Positions 59,826-64,000 of a stretch of DNA of 64,000 bases are shown here, piece after piece. Position numbers and translations under genes: made by a program. The notes under the pieces are model-generated. The model had not been told where the DNA came from and did not search any database. It worked only from the letters and a program-made list of their open reading frames with translations. This DNA comes from Saprospiraceae bacterium (GTDB lineage Bacteria; Bacteroidota; Bacteroidia; Chitinophagales; Saprospiraceae): assembly GCA_016708265.1 (NCBI GenBank), contig JADJGA010000012.1:407001-471000 (forward strand). The letters run 5' to 3'. Every line of letters starts with the position of its first letter. The stretch's first letter is position 1.

Positions 59826-60548
59826 ATGGATAGTCAATCAAACCTTCAGCATTTTACAGAAATCAAAGATTTTTTTCACAGGACAATGATGCATTTTGCA
59901 TTCTGGTATTCAGAGACCGAAAAGCAATTTGGAAGGGAAATCGCATTTGAGGTTTTAGATAATGCCTGGAATCGATTTTTTGAAATATTTATGACCCGTA
60001 TAGGAAAAATATCGGGATTTGATACTAAGGATGGTATGCCGCTCGTTTTTAAGAACTTTTCTGCAGAGCAATCAGAGCAGCTGAAAAATGCCCTTGCTGT
60101 TAACTGGTTGGCTAATGACGGGGTATGGTTTCAGTCAATTGAGTTTATACATGGAATGGAAAATGCTAAAAAAGTAAATGACAATACCTGGGCACAGTTT
60201 TCTCCTTTTGAAGCCAGAACTATCAAAAAGAAATTGGGATTGTCAGAATTTCCGGGGCTGGAAGGATTGAAAATAGCTCTCCAGCACAGACTTTATGCTT
60301 TTGTCAACATTCAGGAGATCATTGATGAATCCGAAAAAAGCTTTGTTTTCAGAATGGTCGAATGCAGGGTTCAGCATGCACGTAAAAGAAAAGGCCTCGA
60401 TGATTATCCGTGCAAATCGGGAGGAATAGTTGAGTATACTACATTTGCAGAAACTATTGATCCGGCTATAAAAACTTCAGTTATCTCATGCCCGCCCGAT
60501 CCACATCCTGATTCGTATTTTTGTGCATGGAGGTTTTATATTGAGTAA
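59826..60548 (+). CDS. DUF6125-like cytosolic protein
   Basis: A 240-residue soluble protein without signal or membrane segments. Conserved-looking blocks are NWLANDGVWFQSIEFIHGME, WAQFSPFEARTIKKKLGL, FRMVECRVQHARKRKGLDDY with PCKSGG, and CPPDPHPDSYFCAWRFYIE. The pattern matches a family of uncharacterised proteins annotated DUF6125. Several cysteines (in the CRVQ, PCKSGG, CPPD and FCAW blocks) could bind metal, but this is speculative. The ATG at 59826 (MDSQSN) is preferred to the frame start at 59790. It converges on the next gene with three bases between stops. Confidence 0.7.
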   Translation: MDSQSNLQHFTEIKDFFHRTMMHFAFWYSETEKQFGREIAFEVLDNAWNRFFEIFMTRIGKISGFDTKDGMPLVFKNFSAEQSEQLKNALAVNWLANDGVWFQSIEFIHGMENAKKVNDNTWAQFSPFEARTIKKKLGLSEFPGLEGLKIALQHRLYAFVNIQEIIDESEKSFVFRMVECRVQHARKRKGLDDYPCKSGGIVEYTTFAETIDPAIKTSVISCPPDPHPDSYFCAWRFYIE

Positions 60549-60551
60549 AGG

Positions 60552-61394
60552 TTAATCCTTTTTAAAAACACTACCAGAGATTTTACAACCAATAAATGGA
60601 TAGAATCCATTAAATTTAGTTTTGTTATGATTAAATGGAAGAAGGGTGCCAACATCAAATGATGCCTGTCTAAATGAATAACTGAAGCCAATTAATGACA
60701 TAGTCTCAAATCCATAATCTAACTTTAGGTTGTTTTCTGTAATGAAGGAAAAATCAGGACTTAATTTAAATTTTGCATTTATAGTATAAAAAGTGTTTGG
60801 AACATAATCAAAAAAGAATCTGATAAAACCAAAACTGATGTTTGTTTCAGTATTACCAAATGTTATAGCTCCTGATAATGCAAAATATGATGTGTCTCTT
60901 ATCTCCTTATCATAGAACTTACTGTCAATATAAAAGAATGTCAAATCAACTTTTGTTCTGTCTTTGTAAAACTTAGATGAAAGTTTGGTTTTTAGATAAT
61001 AAGAATGTGGTAAATCAATAAATCTGTTCAGCGGCAAAATACCTGCTCCAACACTCCAATAATCCTTGATTCCATAATTCAGTTCATTGATCCAATAATT
61101 ACAATTAGAATATTGCAGGTATCCTTTGTCAAGATTATAGCCGCTAGAGTTTAAAAAATACTTGTTATGGTTATACGATTTCTTTTCTGGTTTTTTATCT
61201 GCTTTGATTTTTTTTATCTGGTAGTTTTTGTTGTTAACAGATTCCTTAAGGCCGTCCAGATTTTCTGTTTCTTTCAATTTCCAAAATGCCTTATTCACAG
61301 GATGATATGAAAGAGAAACCTGACTCATGCAGTTTGACCCCATTATAATGCAAAAAAAAATAACAACCAGTTTTAAAAATACTAAATGATTCAT
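60552..61394 (-). CDS. Exported outer-membrane-like protein of unknown function
   Basis: A 280-residue protein with a signal peptide (FLKLVVIFFCIIMGSNCMS). A lysine-rich segment (residues 55-75) is followed by alternating amphipathic strands with many aromatics (YWINELNYGIKDYWSVGAGI, TKVDLTFFYIDSKFYD, FIGCKISGSVF), as in small OMP barrels. No family was recognised. It appears to be a single-gene transcript. Confidence 0.6.
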   Translation of the reverse strand: MNHLVFLKLVVIFFCIIMGSNCMSQVSLSYHPVNKAFWKLKETENLDGLKESVNNKNYQIKKIKADKKPEKKSYNHNKYFLNSSGYNLDKGYLQYSNCNYWINELNYGIKDYWSVGAGILPLNRFIDLPHSYYLKTKLSSKFYKDRTKVDLTFFYIDSKFYDKEIRDTSYFALSGAITFGNTETNISFGFIRFFFDYVPNTFYTINAKFKLSPDFSFITENNLKLDYGFETMSLIGFSYSFRQASFDVGTLLPFNHNKTKFNGFYPFIGCKISGSVFKKD

Positions 61395-61514
61395 ACTTAA
61401 AAAAGTAGTGTTAAGTCAAAGTAATTTAATTAAGGATCTTCCTTTCAAGTAAAGATAATCATTTAAGTATAAATTATATAAAAAGATATGGTGAATTTAA
61501 AAATTTGTGTGATT

Positions 61515-61919
61515 TTACTTACTAATCTCCTGACAAATCTCCACCAAAACGCCATTTGTGCTCCTGGGATGAAGAAAACATACTAGTTTATTATCTGCTC
61601 CTTTTTTTGGAATTTCATTTATTAGTTCGAATCCTTCAGATTTTAGTCTTTCAATTTCTTTATGAATATCTTTGACCTCAAAGGCTATATGATGTATGCC
61701 TTCTTTGTTTTTAGAAAGGAATTTTGCTATAGGACTGTTTTCATCTGTTGCAGAGAGAAGTTCAATTTTGTTTTCTCCTATTTCAAAAAAGGAAGTTATC
61801 ACACCTTCTGATTCCACTTTTTCTTTTTTGTAAGGTAAAATATTGAATAGCCTGGAAAACAGAAGTTCGCTCTGTTCAAGATTTTTCACAGCTATACCTA
61901 TATGTTCTATTTTTTTCAT
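61515..61919 (-). CDS. mce: Methylmalonyl-CoA epimerase (VOC family)
   Basis: A 134-residue VOC metalloenzyme that interconverts (R)- and (S)-methylmalonyl-CoA, feeding succinyl-CoA/propionate metabolism. Two beta-alpha-beta units are visible: KIEHIGIAVKNLEQSELLF with the first histidine, and GIHHIAFEVKDIHKEI with the second; the closing glutamate is in GVLVEICQE. Length and spacing fit the epimerase closely. The ATG at 61919 is chosen over an upstream frame extension of five codons. Methylmalonyl-CoA mutase is not in the window. Confidence 0.9.
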   Translation of the reverse strand: MKKIEHIGIAVKNLEQSELLFSRLFNILPYKKEKVESEGVITSFFEIGENKIELLSATDENSPIAKFLSKNKEGIHHIAFEVKDIHKEIERLKSEGFELINEIPKKGADNKLVCFLHPRSTNGVLVEICQEISK

Positions 61920-61931
61920 AATTCCTCGACA

Positions 61932-61969
61932 CAAAAAAATGACTGTTAATTGTTTGATTAACAGTCATT
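61932..61969 (-). terminator. Intrinsic terminator between the lipoprotein gene and mce
   Basis: AATGACTGTTAA and its exact complement (12-base arms, 61938-61969) are followed on the minus strand by seven T. Confidence 0.85.
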
Positions 61970-61991
61970 AAAATATTATAAAAGTTTATAA

Positions 61992-62423
61992 TTAGTTTTG
62001 TTTGAATTCGCTGGTGATCCTGTAGCTGTTTGCACCTACCTTGCAACCGCTATTTCCGAAGATTATATTCAGCTTACCATTTTTCTTAATGCCCTGGCCT
62101 GTATAGGTCAATGAATTTAAAACAAAGTTGGTAATATAAAATGTATCACTTGTCACAGAATTTAATACACCTTTGAAGGAATAAATGGATTTTCCTGTTC
62201 CATCAGTCAATGTGCCCGTGAGATTTGTATCATCCTGTTTTTCTATTTTTGCAACAGAATTTGATTTTGTATTAAGAATAATGAGCGTATCAGAACATTT
62301 ATAATCATAGTAATTTCCTGTTGCTGTACCAACGAACTGATCAATTGATTTTGAAGGCTCATCTTTTCCGCAGCCCCATGATATAAAAACCAGTCCCAAA
62401 AGTATTAAAAGTATGTTTTTCAT
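61992..62423 (-). CDS. Putative lipoprotein of unknown function
   Basis: A 143-residue predicted lipoprotein (MKNILLILLGLVFISWGC). The mature part is beta-rich (GTATGNYYDYKCSDTLIILN, GTLTDGTGKSIYSFKGVL), resembling small lipocalin-like Bacteroidota proteins. No specific domain can be claimed. An upstream frame extension to 62468 is rejected because the signal peptide begins at 62423. It is followed by its own terminator. Confidence 0.65.
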   Translation of the reverse strand: MKNILLILLGLVFISWGCGKDEPSKSIDQFVGTATGNYYDYKCSDTLIILNTKSNSVAKIEKQDDTNLTGTLTDGTGKSIYSFKGVLNSVTSDTFYITNFVLNSLTYTGQGIKKNGKLNIIFGNSGCKVGANSYRITSEFKQN

Positions 62424-62489
62424 TTTTATCATTTTTTTGTTTACAACTTCTGATAAACGTAATATCATTGAAAAAATTGTAAAATAGCT

Positions 62490-63839
62490 TTACAATTTTA
62501 TTCTGCCTCCAATCTCAATGCCATAAGTAAGATACTTTTGAGAAAGAGGATAATCACCGGCAGTCAAACTTTGCAAATTGTATTTCAAATTTGGTTCAAT
62601 GAAAAATAGGTGATTTTTATATGGAATCAAGACTTTTATCCCTGAATTCAAGCTAAATCCTGAGTGGGTCCTGAAAATTCCGCTTTCTTTGTCGATATTG
62701 ACAGGATAGTTATAAAGACCAATAATCTGTCCTTTTTTCAGAAAACTCAGATTGTAGCTGATGCCGCTGCTTATTTCATAATTCACTTTTTTGAATTTTC
62801 CTGCATATCCGATATTTACAGGTATATCAATGAAAAAGTAATAGTTATATATTTCTTTATCCCAGGTTCTGTGCTCTATTACTTCCTTTTTACCCCTGTT
62901 TTCAATAGTAGAACCATCATTATTGGTCAGTATGCTTATTATTCCATCCCCTGATTTCAAAATATCGATACTGTCAATGTCTGAAAATTTTTCATCGATC
63001 TGGCAATAATTCAAACCTGCATTTAAAAATAATCCTGATTTATGTTTAACCTGATGTTTGATACTTGCTGAGATTGCTTCCAGATGGCTTTCAGTATTTT
63101 CTCTTTTTGCTTTATATTGATTAAAACTCTCTTCCTTTGCATTCAGATATTTATTGGCAAATGCAAAGCCCATAGCAAAATCAAGAGCATTGTCCCAATG
63201 TGTCGATTTTGCCTTTTTTTCAAATGTTGCGGGTGAGTTTTTTATTAGGGGTATAAATTTTCTCAGGTAATTGAATGGCCTTATAAGGGAAGTCAATAAT
63301 TCTGTTTTATCAAATACTACCATTTTAGGCTGATCACCTGTATGTATTGTTGTTGATTCCTTGGTAGCATTATTATCTGAGAAGACAAGAGTTGATTTTT
63401 CAATTTCTTTGGTCGTGTTGCCGGTGAATGAACCTGAACCTGCATTTTCGGATTTTGATTTTGTTTTAGCAAAGATTTTTGAATCAGATTTTTTATTTTT
63501 TAACGACTGTGAATTATTCAATTTGGATTCTGATTTTATCTTATAATCTTCATTTTCAGATTTTTGTGTTAATGCACCAATATTTTTATCATTTATTTCA
63601 AAGCGTTTTTCAGATGAAACCTGGGCTGTACTATTATTTTCATTTTCTCCCATTTGAGTTGCGTAAAAGTATCCTAATGGTAACACCAATAGCAAAGGAG
63701 TAAACCACCACCATAGGAATCTCTTCTTTCTTCTACTTCGTTCCAGTCTTTTTTCAATTCCGGGCCAGATTTCTTCTGAATCTATTTGCAGTTCATAATC
63801 TGCAAACATATCCCTTATATCCTTTTCAAATTCTCCCAT
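62490..63839 (-). CDS. Anti-sigma-like membrane protein with barrel-like C terminus
   Basis: A 449-residue protein right behind an ECF sigma gene. The N-terminal about 45 residues (MGEFEKDIRDMFADYELQID, EEIWPGIEKRLERSRRKKR) are charged and cytoplasmic in style. One hydrophobic helix (FLWWWFTPLLLVLPLGYFY) is followed by a long low-complexity Ser/Lys/Asn region. The last 220 residues have amphipathic strands like an OMP barrel (LFLNAGLNYCQIDEKF, YFFIDIPVNIGYAGKF, YGIEIGGRIKL). The placement suggests control of the sigma factor. The ATG at 63839 is one base after the sigma stop (TGAAATG), so translation is probably coupled; a TTG at 63866 inside the sigma gene is the alternative. Confidence 0.72.
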   Translation of the reverse strand: MGEFEKDIRDMFADYELQIDSEEIWPGIEKRLERSRRKKRFLWWWFTPLLLVLPLGYFYATQMGENENNSTAQVSSEKRFEINDKNIGALTQKSENEDYKIKSESKLNNSQSLKNKKSDSKIFAKTKSKSENAGSGSFTGNTTKEIEKSTLVFSDNNATKESTTIHTGDQPKMVVFDKTELLTSLIRPFNYLRKFIPLIKNSPATFEKKAKSTHWDNALDFAMGFAFANKYLNAKEESFNQYKAKRENTESHLEAISASIKHQVKHKSGLFLNAGLNYCQIDEKFSDIDSIDILKSGDGIISILTNNDGSTIENRGKKEVIEHRTWDKEIYNYYFFIDIPVNIGYAGKFKKVNYEISSGISYNLSFLKKGQIIGLYNYPVNIDKESGIFRTHSGFSLNSGIKVLIPYKNHLFFIEPNLKYNLQSLTAGDYPLSQKYLTYGIEIGGRIKL

Positions 63840-63840
63840 T

Positions 63841-64000
63841 TCAAATTGCCATTTTTTGTATTTCAAATATTTTATCGCGAATCATTTTTTTTGCTCTTGT
63901 AAGTATAGCCCTGCTGCTGCTTTCCTGAACCCCGATCATATCAGAGATTTCCTTGTGACTGTATCCATCTATCACATACATATTGAAAACCTGACTGTAC
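63841..64000 (-). CDS. ECF-type RNA polymerase sigma factor, C-terminal part (cut by window end)
   Basis: The last about 52 codons of a sigma-70 family regulator: YSQVFNMYVIDGYSHKEISD then MIGVQESSSRAILTRAKKM. This is the sigma region 4 helix-turn-helix that binds the -35 element. The 5' end lies beyond base 64000. It is followed directly by the anti-sigma/barrel-like gene, a common Bacteroidota arrangement. Confidence 0.85.
   Translation of the reverse strand, partial: YSQVFNMYVIDGYSHKEISDMIGVQESSSRAILTRAKKMIRDKIFEIQKMAI

Overview
The window is AT-rich DNA from a member of the Bacteroidota. Six gene products end in type IX secretion (T9SS) type-A sorting domains. Other lineage marks are SprB and LVIVD repeats, many short lipoproteins, an alternative GlmU-type protein, A-rich translation starts instead of strong Shine-Dalgarno sites, and TAnnTTTG-type -7 boxes (for example 14544-14551 and 44739-44746). 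The SdrD/HYR adhesin style fits Saprospiria or Chitinophagia, but I cannot fix the order from sequence alone. No phage, CRISPR array, rRNA or replication origin is visible.

Layout. 0-2 kb: an extended SDR, pnuC and tRNA-Arg(UCU) with its terminator. 2.2-14.4 kb: a secreted PGRP-type amidase and a 10.5-kb gene for a 3517-residue surface protein. 14.6-16.3 kb: two tandem paralogous lipoproteins of unknown function. 17-23 kb: a TerC-family protein, an MbnP-like lipoprotein overlapping a DEDDh exonuclease, ApbE, a TPR-like lipoprotein and a DUF998-like membrane protein. 23-27 kb: an M16 double-domain peptidase, a lipoprotein and a small membrane protein gene split by an insertion sequence. 27.15-29.49 kb: an IS91-type (HUH) element that also carries a tyrosine recombinase. 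29.8-33.6 kb: a DoxX-like protein, a VOC gene remnant, a membrane/TPR protein, a four-helix-bundle cassette, a spermidine-synthase-like methyltransferase and a GlmU-like protein. 33.6-36.2 kb: aroA and an aroE-aroK fusion, covering three consecutive shikimate steps. 36.2-39.1 kb: a T9SS subtilase. 40-64 kb: a Pif1-type helicase, acyl-CoA ligase, LVIVD/SprB protein, Sua5, an OMP/lipoprotein pair, pckA, an aminotransferase, a large T9SS protein with NPCBM domains, a LamG/GEVED T9SS protein, a DUF6125-like protein, methylmalonyl-CoA epimerase, a lipoprotein, and an anti-sigma/barrel protein behind an ECF sigma factor cut by the window end.

Two observations stand out. First, the IS boundaries can be set to the base. 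Removing 27152-29492 restores an uninterrupted reading frame in the host gene next to a GAAC tetranucleotide, and both element ends carry subterminal hairpins. Second, at least eleven single-base indels, nearly all in homopolymers, break genes between 24.4 and 38.0 kb. I see none in the other roughly 50 kb, which includes a 10.5-kb intact ORF. That clustering points to a locally unpolished assembly segment or, less likely, to a decaying region. Intergenic gaps at 39.9, 47.4 and 52.1 kb share an 8-bp-period repeat family (TGAGTTATTGAAT).
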